A stretch of DNA of 64,000 nt, taken from NCBI GenBank assembly GCA_937889595.1, contig CALAOR010000016.1, positions 1 to 64,000 on the forward strand. Direction: 5' to 3'. A program made the translations under genes and the position numbers. Below, one piece after another: positions 36,166 through 47,300 of this stretch (the stretch's first letter is position 1; the number at the start of each line of letters is the position of its first letter). The notes beneath the pieces were generated by a model. It saw only the letters and a list, made by a program, of their open reading frames with translations. It searched no databases and was not told where the DNA came from. The stretch comes from an uncultured bacterium (GTDB taxonomy: Bacteria; Oederibacteriota; PGYV01; Palsa-1178).

Positions 36166-36357
36166 ATGGCAAGAAAATGCGCAATTTGCGATAAACAGGC
36201 TGTATCAGCCAACAATGTTTCGCACGCGAAAAACAGGACAAAAACACGCAATAAACCGAACCTTCAGCCTATGAAGATCATGTTGAACGGCGAGAAGAAA
36301 CGGGTTTTGGTCTGCACAAGATGCATGCGTTCGGGCAAGGCTGTAAAAGTCGCTTAA
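36166..36357 (+). CDS. rpmB: 50S ribosomal protein L28
   Basis: A 63-residue ribosomal protein of the large subunit, with ARKCAICDK and VCTRCMRSG forming the two CxxC pairs of the zinc-binding version, and the conserved NNVSHAKNRTK core. Start chosen at 36166 behind AAGGAGG; the upstream in-frame extension reads through the promoter. Monocistronic, followed by the double palindrome at 36381-36438. Confidence 0.96.
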   Translation: MARKCAICDKQAVSANNVSHAKNRTKTRNKPNLQPMKIMLNGEKKRVLVCTRCMRSGKAVKVA

Positions 36358-36380
36358 GATTAAACAACAACCGCAATCCT

Positions 36381-36438
36381 GTAGTGGCCGAATATTATTC
36401 GGCCACCCGCAGGTGGCGGCATAATATGCCGCCACTAC
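36381..36438. repeat. double palindromic element
   Basis: Two 23-nt perfect palindromes, GTGGCCGAATA-centred (36384-36406) and GTGGCGGCATA-centred (36413-36435), sit in tandem. The outer GTAGTGGC and GCCACTAC also pair, so the unit can fold as one nested hairpin. It lies between the convergent rpmB and rel genes and may act as a bidirectional terminator. The right palindrome recurs at 39335-39369. Confidence 0.65.
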
Positions 36439-36454
36439 CTTCCTTATCAATGGT

Positions 36455-38596
36455 TTAATCCACCCGTTCCACGGTCAATACATCCTTGATCTTCCTTACG
36501 GATGATATAAGTTCCGACAAATGCTTCTGCCCTTTTACGTTTATGAACAGGTCGGCCTGCAGATGGTTCTCGTACAATATCCCCGAATTAAACGAGGAGA
36601 TCAGAGCATTATTCTTGGCTATTGTGGTCAATATGTCGTTCACCAGGTGTTCCCTGTTCCTGGCGGTTACTTTCAGCCTGCACATATAAAAATTATCGGC
36701 CTTTTCATTCCAGCTGACATTGACAATGGGAGCTGTTATGTTGCTTATCGCGAGCATTCCGCAGTTTTTCCTGTGTACGGATATCCCCTTTTTTGTATAT
36801 ATTCCCGTTATCTCGTCGCCGGGCACGGGGTTGCAGCATTTCGCGAATTTATATGAAATATCCCCCAATTCGTCCTGGACTATGATCTCGCCCCTGGTCA
36901 CGTGCTTTGCCCTCTCATAACCCGGGACAAATTCCTTCCTTTCCTTTAAGAACCTTGCTATGTGATTCGCCACTTTCGCGTCGGAGAATTCGCCGTAACC
37001 TATCCCCGCGAATATATCGTCCTTTTCTTTTACGCTGTACTGTTCTATTAGCCCGCCCCAGGCATCCTCGGGTATGTCCTCGGGCTTGTGCCCTTGTTTT
37101 GCCAGCCTTTCGTATAAAAGATTGGTCCCTTTGTCGATATTTTCCCTTATGTTCTGGTTCGTGCGGAGCCAGTGCCTCACCCTGTTTTTAGCCTTGGCGG
37201 TCCTGGCTATTTTCAGCCAGTCAACTGTCGGATGCTGCGCCGCGCCTTTTAATACATCTATCCTGTCCCCGTTCTGGAGTTCATACTTCAGCGTGACCCA
37301 TTTTCCGTTCACTTTGGCGCCTATGCACTTGTCACCCAGGTCCGAGTGGACGCTATACGCAAAATCAAGCACTGTCGCGCCCTTTACCAGTTCTTTTACC
37401 TCGCCTTTTGGCGTAAAGACGAAAACTTCCTCGTCAAAAAGGTCTACTTTCAGTTCCTTTATGAATTCTTCGCTTTCCCTCATGCTGCCGTGCCATTCCA
37501 GGAGCTGGCGGACCCAGGCAAAGGCTGAATCTGTTTTTTTGTCGAACGCGCGCTCTTCCTTATAGTTCCAGTGGGCCGCGATGCCGTCTTCCGCTATATC
37601 GTCCATTTCCGCGGTCCTTATCTGTATTTCAACCGGCCTTCCCGCCTCATCCAGGACCGTGGTGTGCAGTGACTGGTACATATTTGATTTCGGCATGGCT
37701 ATGTAATCCTTAAACCTGCCCGGAAGCGGCTTCCAGTAATTATGTATTATACCAAGGATAGTATAGCAGTTATTGACCGTATCCGTTATTACGCGCAGGG
37801 CTATCAGGTCATAAATATTTTCAAACCTCTTGTTCTCCCTCACCATTTTCTGGTATATGGAGTAAAAATGCTTGGACCTGCCGATTATTTCCACCGGTAT
37901 GTTGAGTTTTTTAAGCTCATTCCCGAGGATTTCCTTTAAAGCTTCGATCCTTTTTTCGCGTTCCTCTTTTTTTTCCGCTATTTTCCCCGCGATTTCCCTG
38001 TATGACTGCTGGTTTAAAACGGCAAAGGACAGGTCCTCAAGCTCTGATTTTACTTTTTCCATACCCAGCCTGTGCGCCAAAGGCGCGTAAACATTCAGGG
38101 TTTCATTGGATATGACTTTCTGTTTTTCTTCGTCCAAAAATCTGATCGTCCTCATGTTATGAAGCCTGTCGGCAAGCTTGATTATGATCACCCTGATGTC
38201 CTTTGCCATCGCAAAGAACATTTTCTTAAGCGATTCGCTGAATATCTGCCCCCTTGTCTTGAAAACTTTGGCCGTTACATGGCTCACGCCCTCCACAAGA
38301 AAAGCGGTGTTTTCCCCGGCTATTTTTTTTATGTCATCGACCGTATACGGCGTGTCTTCTATAACGTCATGCAGGAACCCGGCCGCGATCGTTACGGCAT
38401 CCATCTTCATTTCCTTGAGTATTTTTGCGACCTCAAGGCTGTGCGTTATATAAGGCTCGCCCGACATCCTTTTCTGGTTTTCATGGGCCTTGCAGGCAAG
38501 GTCATACGCGGTCAGGATAAGGCTTGCGCCTTTTTCGTCAAAACCCGAGGCTATATCCTTTGCCTGGCTTTCGTATCCGGCCTTATTTGTTTCCAA
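36455..38596 (-). CDS. rel: bifunctional (p)ppGpp synthetase/hydrolase, RelA/SpoT family
   Basis: Controls the stringent response by making and degrading (p)ppGpp. The 713 residues show the HD hydrolase (about 30-190, with HDVIEDT), the synthetase domain (about 235-350, GRFKDYIAMPKSNMYQSLHT), TGS (about 390-450) and a C-terminal ACT domain (about 640-713). Both catalytic domains look intact. It starts at TTG, overlaps the DUF374 acyltransferase stop by 14 nt and has GAGG upstream. Confidence 0.95.
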   Translation of the reverse strand: METNKAGYESQAKDIASGFDEKGASLILTAYDLACKAHENQKRMSGEPYITHSLEVAKILKEMKMDAVTIAAGFLHDVIEDTPYTVDDIKKIAGENTAFLVEGVSHVTAKVFKTRGQIFSESLKKMFFAMAKDIRVIIIKLADRLHNMRTIRFLDEEKQKVISNETLNVYAPLAHRLGMEKVKSELEDLSFAVLNQQSYREIAGKIAEKKEEREKRIEALKEILGNELKKLNIPVEIIGRSKHFYSIYQKMVRENKRFENIYDLIALRVITDTVNNCYTILGIIHNYWKPLPGRFKDYIAMPKSNMYQSLHTTVLDEAGRPVEIQIRTAEMDDIAEDGIAAHWNYKEERAFDKKTDSAFAWVRQLLEWHGSMRESEEFIKELKVDLFDEEVFVFTPKGEVKELVKGATVLDFAYSVHSDLGDKCIGAKVNGKWVTLKYELQNGDRIDVLKGAAQHPTVDWLKIARTAKAKNRVRHWLRTNQNIRENIDKGTNLLYERLAKQGHKPEDIPEDAWGGLIEQYSVKEKDDIFAGIGYGEFSDAKVANHIARFLKERKEFVPGYERAKHVTRGEIIVQDELGDISYKFAKCCNPVPGDEITGIYTKKGISVHRKNCGMLAISNITAPIVNVSWNEKADNFYMCRLKVTARNREHLVNDILTTIAKNNALISSFNSGILYENHLQADLFINVKGQKHLSELISSVRKIKDVLTVERVD

Positions 38597-39260
38597 AATA
38601 TGCCTCGCATTCGCTGTTAAGCGCAGTCAATTGTTCCGACAAAAGCGCCCTGTATTGTTCTATGTCGGGGTCCGACGCGCCGGAAGGCACCACTAAGGGG
38701 CTGCCAAACTTAAATAAGTTATTTGAAAAAGGCATCATAATTATGGTCCTGTCCCATGATTTCAGGCGTATTTTTTTATCACAATAAAAGCCAAATGGTA
38801 TGATGGGCAGGCCCGTAAGTTTTGATAGGTAAAGCGCGCCGTTCCCAACGCTTTTTTCTGGCCCGCGTGGGCCGTCCGTATTCATGGCTATGTCACAGCC
38901 TTCTTCCGCCATTTTTTGGATCTCCATAAGCCCGGCTGCTGCGCCGCGGAATGTGGAACCCCTGGCAGTTTTAAACCCGAATTTTCCCGCTATCCTCGCC
39001 GCTATCTCGCCGTCCCGGCTTACAGACACGAGCGTCGCTATCCCAAGGTTCCTGTAATAACAAACCGGCGCGATCAACCCCCTGTGCCAGAAAGCATATA
39101 TGTATGTGCCTTTTTTATTTTTATAAGGCGTTGTATTTTCCCCGCCTATGACCTTGAAGGAATATGTAAGCGCGAATAGCTTGAGGATCAAGGTAAAAAA
39201 AGGCAAAGCTATGTTCATAATCGCCCAGTCTTCAGCTTGTTTCATGAACTTTGATTTCAT
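38583..39260 (-). CDS. DUF374 / lysophospholipid acyltransferase family protein
   Basis: A 225-residue acyltransferase-like protein, probably attached to the inner face of the membrane. The family motif FWHRGLIAPVCYY carries the catalytic-type His; DGEIAARIAGKFGFKTARGS and MNTDGPRGPEKSVGNGALYLS match DUF374 proteins, which resemble the lipid A acyltransferase LpxL. It may acylate lipid A or another glycolipid. SD AAAGGA precedes the ATG. It is translationally coupled to rel. Confidence 0.87.
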   Translation of the reverse strand: MKSKFMKQAEDWAIMNIALPFFTLILKLFALTYSFKVIGGENTTPYKNKKGTYIYAFWHRGLIAPVCYYRNLGIATLVSVSRDGEIAARIAGKFGFKTARGSTFRGAAAGLMEIQKMAEEGCDIAMNTDGPRGPEKSVGNGALYLSKLTGLPIIPFGFYCDKKIRLKSWDRTIIMMPFSNNLFKFGSPLVVPSGASDPDIEQYRALLSEQLTALNSECEAYFGNK

Positions 39261-39334
39261 TTTTATATCCTTTGCATGACGTAAAGTATGCCTTTTCTAT
39301 TATCAACCATCTGCTTTTCCGCAATTTTGGCAAT

Positions 39335-39369
39335 ACCCGCAGGTGGCGGCATAATATGCCGCCACTACC
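39335..39369. repeat. second copy of the GTGGCGGCATA palindrome
   Basis: A 35-nt stretch identical to 36405-36439 (CCGCAGGTGGCGGC...CCGCCACTAC). Only the right half of the double element is present. The words that follow at 39383-39410 (CTACTATCTACTTTCTACTC) recur near 53078. Confidence 0.65.
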
Positions 39370-39426
39370 GTATTTTTTTGATCTTCTACTATCTACTTTC
39401 TACTCTCTCGCGATCTTGACTTAATG

Positions 39427-39460
39427 AAAAAAGGCGCAGGTGGTTAAACCTGCGCCTTTT
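39427..39460 (-). terminator. rho-independent terminator of the LysM lipoprotein gene
   Basis: Stem GGCGCAGGT/ACCTGCGCC (39433-39441, 39448-39456), 6-nt loop, six Ts on the minus strand and TTTT on the plus strand, so it could work in both directions. Confidence 0.85.
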
Positions 39461-39483
39461 ATATGCTCCCGCATAAGCGGGTA

Positions 39484-40206
39484 TCAGCCTAAAATGTTGT
39501 CTGATTTATCTTCCTTATCTTCTTCTTCATCCTTTTTCTTCTTTTGTGACATCAGGAACCATATGATAACGGCTATGACTCCGAGAAGGATCAAAAGGAG
39601 CATAATGATATTAGACCCGCCTTTTTTGCCGTTCTTTTTGCCCGGTTCGGATATTGGCGTCGGCTGTTCTTCCGTGCCCATTTGAGTGCCTTCTCCTGAA
39701 GTATTCTGGGCGGTTTTTAATCCGGAAGATCCCTTTTTGGTGCCCATGCCCGCGACTGAACCTTCTTCTCCGGTGTCTTCTTTGGCTTCTTTGCCCTTAG
39801 CCGCCAGCTTGCTTCCGGACGGCGGCCAGTTAAGTTCCTGTGCGCGCTGTTTTGCCGCTTCAATCTCAACCGCGCTTACGTTCCTTGGTATGATAAGTTT
39901 CTGGCCTTCCTGTATCGTCCTGTAATTGTCAAGAATATCCTTATTGGCGTCAAAAATCAGGGGCCACTGGTATTTATTCCCGTAAATCGCGGCTTTTTCA
40001 GCTATTGTCGCGAGCGTATCCCCAGCTTCCACAATATATGTGGTGGGAAGTTCTTCTTTGCTTTTTTGTGAAGCTTCATCCATTACCTGGCCTTCTTCAT
40101 CAGCCGCGCTGTTAACCTTTGTACCGCCGCCGCCGCCGCATCCGGAAAATACCATGATCCCGGCCGTAAAAACCACTGTAAAAAAAACAACCAAAAATTT
40201 CTTCAT
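39484..40206 (-). CDS. LysM-domain lipoprotein with C-terminal membrane anchor
   Basis: A 240-residue protein: signal and lipobox (VFSGC, Cys about 24), an acidic stretch, one LysM domain (about 55-108, TYIVEAGDTLATIAEKA to GQKLIIP) that would bind peptidoglycan, and a low-complexity linker (about 115-195). A C-terminal membrane helix (IIMLLLILLGVIAVIIWFLM) and an acidic tail follow. Having both a lipid anchor and a C-terminal helix is unusual, and the protein could bridge the two membranes across the cell wall. Perfect-hexamer promoter and own terminator: monocistronic. Confidence 0.85.
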   Translation of the reverse strand: MKKFLVVFFTVVFTAGIMVFSGCGGGGGTKVNSAADEEGQVMDEASQKSKEELPTTYIVEAGDTLATIAEKAAIYGNKYQWPLIFDANKDILDNYRTIQEGQKLIIPRNVSAVEIEAAKQRAQELNWPPSGSKLAAKGKEAKEDTGEEGSVAGMGTKKGSSGLKTAQNTSGEGTQMGTEEQPTPISEPGKKNGKKGGSNIIMLLLILLGVIAVIIWFLMSQKKKKDEEEDKEDKSDNILG

Positions 40207-40244
40207 TTCTTAGTCCTCCTGTTTGAAAAATAATGTAATGTTTT

Positions 40245-40272
40245 ATTATAACATTTATGTTTTTCTTGTCAA
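40245..40272 (-). promoter_or_regulatory. promoter of the LysM lipoprotein gene
   Basis: TTGACA (40267-40272), 16-nt spacer, TATAAT (40245-40250): both hexamers perfect. Confidence 0.85.
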
Positions 40273-40345
40273 GTTTTTATGCAATATTGCGGTCTAAAAG
40301 GGCGGCTGTCTTTCTTTTAATGCACAAGAATTTCCAGGTATCAAT

Positions 40346-41341
40346 TTAAAATTTTATATAAAGCCCTATTTTTTGGCTGCTGCCAAACTCGCTGAAAGGC
40401 ACAAATACATAATCAAGCGAATATTTTACCGTGCCGGCCTTCAGCCCGAATCCCGCGCCAAAACTTACCCCGCTGTTCAGCCTTTCTTCAGGGCTGAAAT
40501 TCCCACCTGCCCTGACTGCCAGGCTTATATCCCCGAACATATGGAGGTACTCAAGTCCGCCGCTTATATTCATGACATCGGTCAGGCTGTGGTCAAAATC
40601 CGCGCTTATCCTCAGCCGGTTTGTGGATTTGAAAAGGTTTAGTATCTGAGTGTATGCTCCCAGGGCAAATGTCATGGGAGTGACCCCTCCGCCAAAACTC
40701 GTGCCCAGGTTCCTGGCGGCAAACCCTATGCCTATCTTGTTCCAGATCGTCTCGCCGCGGTTTGACATGAAATCAGCTTCCTCAAGCACTATGGTGTATA
40801 TGGCCCCCAGATCCGCTGATAAGGCCATGTTCGAATAATCCGGGCCTATGCTTTCGCCTGAGAACCGGAGTACTGCTCCGGCATTTAAGTTTTTGGTAAA
40901 ATCACTGTAAAACAATTTGTTTAAGTTCACGCCGTAACCTACCGCGCCTGAAAAATCAAAAGCCGATACCTGAAGTCCCTGTGCCCCGAATTTATCCGCT
41001 TCAGTTGTCTGTACGATCGAACCGCCGTTTAAAAATTTAATCGAGGCGGCAACAGTTCCCGCGTCACCCATTCCGGAAGCATAGTACACGGAATCATAAT
41101 AAATCCCGGAAAGGTACAGGTCATGGATGAAAAGTAATTCATTTACGCTGATCTGGGCCAGGCCCGCCGGATTGATGTCAAACCCTTCGAGATCGTCGGA
41201 TATGGCCGTGTACGCTCCCCCCATGGCCTGTGATATGGCGCCTGAAGGAACTTTAAGAAGATCTATGGCGCCTGCGCCGGCTCCAGCAAAAAGTGAAGAC
41301 GCTGTAAATATGGCAACCAATAAAATAATTTTAAGCTTCAT
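40346..41341 (-). CDS. PorV/PorQ-family outer-membrane beta-barrel protein
   Basis: A 331-residue protein with signal peptide (IILLVAIFTASSLFAG) and the family opening LKVPSGAISQAMGGAYTAIS then FDINPAGLAQ, followed by amphipathic strands to a terminal Phe (IGLYIKF). In Bacteroidetes, PorV and PorQ belong to the type IX secretion system; PorV carries cargo proteins bearing a C-terminal sorting domain. The gene lies 17 nt after a giant protein with such a C-terminal domain and is surely co-transcribed. Whether the rest of a type IX system exists cannot be judged here. Confidence 0.87.
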   Translation of the reverse strand: MKLKIILLVAIFTASSLFAGAGAGAIDLLKVPSGAISQAMGGAYTAISDDLEGFDINPAGLAQISVNELLFIHDLYLSGIYYDSVYYASGMGDAGTVAASIKFLNGGSIVQTTEADKFGAQGLQVSAFDFSGAVGYGVNLNKLFYSDFTKNLNAGAVLRFSGESIGPDYSNMALSADLGAIYTIVLEEADFMSNRGETIWNKIGIGFAARNLGTSFGGGVTPMTFALGAYTQILNLFKSTNRLRISADFDHSLTDVMNISGGLEYLHMFGDISLAVRAGGNFSPEERLNSGVSFGAGFGLKAGTVKYSLDYVFVPFSEFGSSQKIGLYIKF

Positions 41342-41358
41342 GTTTATCCTGCCCTCTT

Positions 41359-44300
41359 TTATTTGACTATATAGAGTTTTCCCGTGAATTTTCTGCCTGA
41401 TGCAGTTACATCATAGAAATATATACCTGCCTCGGCTTTTTCCCCGCTTTTGTTGGCGCCGTCCCACTCAAACCTGCCGCTTAAGTTCCCGAACTCAACC
41501 ACCTTGTAGCCCTGTATGTTATAAATAATCACCTTTGTATCCGGCGGCAGGAAATCAAATTTGACCGTATGGTTGTCGGCTTTGGACATGCTGAACGGAT
41601 TCGGATATACGGCTATCCTGTCAGGCGTCGGGGTCGCGGTAGGTGTAATGGTCGGGCTTACAGTAGCTGTCCTTGTGACCGTGAATGTCGGGCTGATGGT
41701 ATGCGTCTGGGTTATCGTAAACGTCATTGTTATCGTCGGCGTCTGAGTGAATGTATATGTTTTGGTGTATGTCGGCGTTATTGTGGGCGTGCCCGTTTGC
41801 GTGAAAGACGGGGTTACTGTGGGAGTGTCTGTATCAGTCGGTGTGTCTGTCTGGGTCTGCGTAGGCGTCACAGTTTGCGTTACAGTTCCCGTGAACGTCG
41901 GGGTCGCGGTGTAAGTATAAGTGCTTGACCATGTGATGGTTATGGTCGGCGTATCAGTATAAGTCAGGGTCTGCGTCACTGTAGGCGTGACTGTATGCGT
42001 GAATAACGGGGTTACCGTCGAAGTCGTTGTTATAGTGGGAGTGTCCGTAAATGTCGGGCTGACAGTATGCGTCTGGGTTATGGTAAATGTAGGCGTAACC
42101 GTGAACGTGGGGGTATTAGACTGCGTAGTGGTGGATGTATATGTCGGAGTATATGTAGGCGTCACGGACGCGGTAAATGAGGGAGTCACGGTGAAAGTCG
42201 GGGTAAATGACGGCGTAAACGTCGGTGTATCAGTAGTCGTACTGGTCGGGGTCACTGTGGCTGTAACTGTCTTTGTGACAGTCTGCGTGACAGTCTGCGT
42301 GACGGTCTGCGTGACGGTCTGCGTGACAGTCTGCGTCACTGTCTGCGTAACTGTCCCTGTGACTGTCTGCGTCACGGTCTGCGTGACTGTAGGTGTTACC
42401 GTCTGTGTCACTGTCTGCGTCACGGTCTGGGTTACTGTAGGTGTTACCGTCTGTGTCACTGTCTGCGTCATTGTCTGCGTCACTGTCTTGGTTGCAGTCG
42501 GCGTAGCTGTCTGCGTTACAGTGCGCGTCACTGTTTTTGTGACAGTAGGCGTCGAGGTGGCTGTCGCGGGTTCGCCGACAAGCGTATTATTGCTTGTGCC
42601 GGTTTTTGTGGCGTCAAGCGTGTCTTTTGCCGTGATTGACTGCAGCCCGTCAGTACCGTAAGTTATGACCGTGAACTGGTGCGTCCCGTTATCCCCGGAA
42701 ATAAATGTATAATTAGCCGGAAGGGCCGCAAGAGGGTCGGTTGAGGTAAAATGAACAGTACCCGTGTAATTCGTAACAGTCTGGTTATAAGCGTCCTTTG
42801 CCCTTACTATTATGGTGTAATAATTTATGTAAGTCCCCCATGTCTTTAATGCCGTACTCGGCGCTGTGATGGCAAATGATATAACTGGCTGCGACATTAT
42901 GATGGCCGATGAAGTAACCCCGTTCGGATTTGTCATTGCAGCCGTCACTATGTGCCCGATGCCCGATACTATGGAGAGCGTAAGGTCGGCAAATATCTGC
43001 CCTGTTGCGTCGGTAAATCCGCTCTGCGGGATTATGGAACCGAAATTTGAATCAAAAGTAACCGGGATATTGGCAAGCGCCTGGGCTACACCGTTCTGGT
43101 CGGTCACGTAAGCCGTTACCCTTACGGCAGAACCAACCGGTGCATTCACTGTGCCGGATGACGCGGGCGGCGATATCCGTAAAAAATAACCTATTGTTAC
43201 GACCAGGGTTTCCGTTGCAGCGGTTAAGACAGGTGTCCCGCTCTGTTCGGATATCGCGAACGTATAAGTACCGGGTGTATGCGATTTTACTTTAATAAGA
43301 GCGTAACCGCTTGAGTCCACGTTGAACAGCTGCTGGGTGTTCAGGGCGCTCCATGTAATTCCGTCAAGCGAATACTGGACATTCGCATTGGCGGCTATTT
43401 TCAGCCCTGTATGGCCCCCGGCCGGCGGCGGGGCGTTAAAATTGGCCGCATCCTGAAGATTAATGACGAGATTTCCTATGATATCGGCTCCAAGCGACAT
43501 TGGATTCGGGTTTGGCACTATCCGTGTCGCCGCGGTTGCAATGTAAATAATGACCGTGGTGCCGAGCACTCCCGCTGAATTAACAACGCAGTAATTCATG
43601 TGGTCTGCACTGTTGCCCGTGGTATAACTTACAACCACCTGGCCTGCCGCGTTTGTGCTTCCGCTTGCGGGCGCCACGCTCGGCGCGCCTCCGCCGTTGG
43701 AAAGAGCCGCAAATGTTATCAAAACGCCGGAAATCGGATTTCCGTATTGGTCGGTAAGCAGTGCAGTCACAGGCACGACTGTACCTGGAAGAACCGCTGA
43801 CGATGTGGCTGAAGCAGTCAGTAATGCGGCAATATTTGAGATTGTAGTGGCATAACCCTTGCCGTCCGTCATAACAGCGGCGGTATCGTGCGCGGTAATC
43901 GTCACATTCTGCCCGTTTTTTGTATCCATATAATAAAGGGTTGCTTTTCCGCTCGCAAGCGTGACATTGACCGAGGTAAACCAGTTATTTGTGTCCGTTG
44001 AGAACCTCATTGTAGGAGAAAATGCCGTTGATACTGTCACTACCGCGTTGGAATTGGCGCTGTTGCCGGATGAGTCCTTTGCCTGTACAACAATACTTAC
44101 CGTATTGCCGGCCTGGGCAGTCTGTGAAACAGGGACAATTGAAAGAGCAGTTGCCGGCGTATCATTTACCGTGATAGCTGCGGTTCCGGTTGTAAGAAGT
44201 AGTACCGAAGCTGATGCCACTGAATTCACCGCGACAGAGTCCCTGACAAGAATGTTGTTAACCTGTGTTCCGGGCAGGAAAACAGTAACTGCCCATGTAT

Positions 44301-47300
44301 TGCCGTTATCCGTGCTGAACCGCATTGTGCCCGACGTGGACGTCATTGTTATGCTCCGCGCGTCTGATATGTTGTTCCCGTTTGAGTCCTGTATGCTCAC
44401 CTGCAAAGAACCCGGCACATTTGTCTGAAGGCTGAGATTGTTCGGGATTATGACCACCTTGTTCGCTATTATTGATGTGAAATTAACAGTTGTTATCCTG
44501 CTCATATGGCTCAATGTCGCGGTCACAAGCGCGGACCCGGCCTGGGTTGACTTGATCGTCGCCGACGCGTTACCGTTGAGGTCGGTCGTGGCCTTGGAAT
44601 TGCCGGCGAGCAGGTTCAAAGGAGTTATGACATCGCCCGGCCTGTTGGACTGGAAATCTATCAGCGCCCCGTATACACCCTGGCCGTCCGGCCTTGTTAC
44701 ATGCGCCGTTATCGTGGCTGTGGTCGCCCCGTCTGCGGGTATTGCCGTTGCGGGAGCCACGCTCAAAGTCATATCCTTTAATATAAATATGTAAGTACTC
44801 TGCTCAAGCGAGTCCCAGGATTCCGCCGTACCGGTTGCGGCAGCCAAAAAGTAACCGGACCATGCCAGATTGTTTACAGGCAATGTGTTGTAATTTATGA
44901 ATATTGGCATTGTAGTCGTGCCGCTTGGGTTGGTAAACTTCAGATTGTCATACACTGCATTAAAGGTGCCCCGCACATTTGACGGCGCCCCGTTTAACCC
45001 GAGGTTGCCTGTGTCTTCGGACAGGAAGAATTCACCCGTCATGGAGCCCGCAAGTACGCTCACGTCGAACTTCCTATGGTACCACTGTCCCCTGGCGTAA
45101 GCGGAAATGTCGGTTGACGGGTGTATCCTTATATTATTCTGGTCCTTGATATACGGCACAAAATCCCTTAAGTTTCCGGGCGCGGGTATCGTGCCCACCG
45201 CGGGGTTTGCGCCCACCGCGGGTTCATTATTGCTCTCAACCGAACAATAAAAAGAAGCGCTGTAATCCGGGACAAACACATCAAATTCAAGGTTGTTGTT
45301 TGCCGGTATCGGCCATGCAGACTTTGAAACGCTGAGATACGTATATTCATATGTATTGGCCGCGGTCAGATATGAGGTCAAAAGCATGGGCTGGCTGTAT
45401 TGTGAAGCGCTTGCGGACACGAGTATGATGTTGCTCGTTCCGCTGACAGCTCCGGAGGTGCCCGTTATAGTCCATGTCCCGGTCGAATTAAGCGTCGCGG
45501 CAAATATCCTGACGCCAAAATCCGTAGCCTGAAAAGTGTAGTCCAAAGGAAGGCTTGCGCCGACGGGAGTGGACGTAAAGTGTACCGTGCCCATGTAGTT
45601 CTCTATAATATTCCCAAACTGGTCTACGGCTGTCACGGCATAGTTAAAGCTTATTCCCGAGTTTGCCGTAGCCGGCGCAACTATCTGGAACGTAAACGGG
45701 GCGCCGGCAGTTACATTGATGCCGTTGCTTGTGCCGTTGATCGAAGGCGTAATGTCGTCATGAGCCGACACGGTTTGTATACCCGTTGTCTTCATAACTA
45801 CGGCCACTATTGTCACCCCGGAATATCCTGTAACAAAAGTGGTATCCGGAGGCAGCGTTGCGGATGAATCTGTCGAAGTAAATCCCACCGTGCCTGTATA
45901 TCCCATCACTATATTATTGAAAGCATCTTTGGCTGTGACCGTAATCCAGATCGTGGAGCCTGCCGCGCATGAAGCCGGGGCCTGTATGGAAAAACTCACA
46001 GCGCTTCCCGTTGTCAGGAACACTGTCGCGATGCCCGGAACCAATACCCCGTCATCGGCGGTTATGGTTTTTGTGCCGGTGTTGAATATATTTACAAGGA
46101 AAAGAGATGTTCCGGTTCCTGTCCCGTCAAAATACAGACTGGAAGGCGAGATTGAATATGATACGGCATTGGAACTCATGTTAACCGTTCCCGTGTAGCC
46201 GGGGAAAATAAAATCACCGTATGAAAGCGGGGCCATGGCCTGCACAGTCACATAGAAAGGCACGCCCGCTATTTCAGGCGGTGTGGCGATAATCCTGAAG
46301 TGGTCGGCGTACATTGTGGCCGTCACAGTCGGCGTAACTGTCGGAGTGTTTGTCGGGGTTATTGTTTGTGTCACAGTGGGCGTATTTGTAGGCGTAAATG
46401 TCGGTGTGGCTGTGACCGTTATCGTCGGCGTCACCGTCAGCGTTGCTGTCCTTGTATAAGTCGGGGTTATGGTCTGTGTCACGGTCGAAGTGTATGTCGG
46501 GGTCGCGGTCGGGGTCACGGTCTGTGTGACCGTATAAGTCGGAGTGTAAGTCGGCGTGTACGTGGGCGTATATGTGGGAGTATATGTCGGGGTGAATGAC
46601 GGCGTCACGGTATCCGTGGGCGTTACAGTTGGCGTGATCGTGAATGTCGGGGTTCCTGTGGGCGTGGCCGTAAAAGTCGGGGTGTCCGTGGGTGTCACGG
46701 TGAAAGTCGGCGTGTATGTCGGGGTTGCAGTAAAAGTTTCCGTATATGTAGGCGTGTAAGTCGGTGTGTCTGTTGGCGTGTAAGTCGGAGTGTATGTAGG
46801 GGTGTAAGTGGGCGTGTCTGTCTGGGTTACCGTATATGTCGGAGTATATGTTGGTGTAAAAGTCGGGGTAAATGTCGGCGTAAATGTCGGGGTCGCCGTG
46901 GACGTCTCCGTTATTGTCATGGTAACCGTGGGTGTGACGGTAGGCGTGTATGAAGGCGTAAATGTCGGGGTATTTGTCGGGGTAAAGGTCGGAGAAGCAG
47001 TCGGCGTCACAGTAAACGTCGGGGTCACCGTGTATGTGGGCGTTATAGTAGGCGTATTGGTAAATGTCGGCGTTATGGTAAATGTCGGCGTTATCGTGTA
47101 GGTAAAAGCCGGGTTATGTAAAAAATCAATATTTAAGGCGTCAATATACGGGGAAACAAGGGTATCATACGTGGTAAGTACGGCGCGCCAGTATATCAGC
47201 GTGCCGGAAATATTTATGCCTATACCCGGCGTTACATTATTCCACACAGTGCCGTTCGTGGAAAGCGCGTACTGGATCTGCTGGCCGTTTAAAGTATTCG

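Noticed and set aside
41987-42661. Long plus-strand frame rich in Val-Gly-Val
   Set aside because: Antisense shadow of the VTQT/TPT repeats in the giant gene; no ribosome site and purely repeat-derived sequence.
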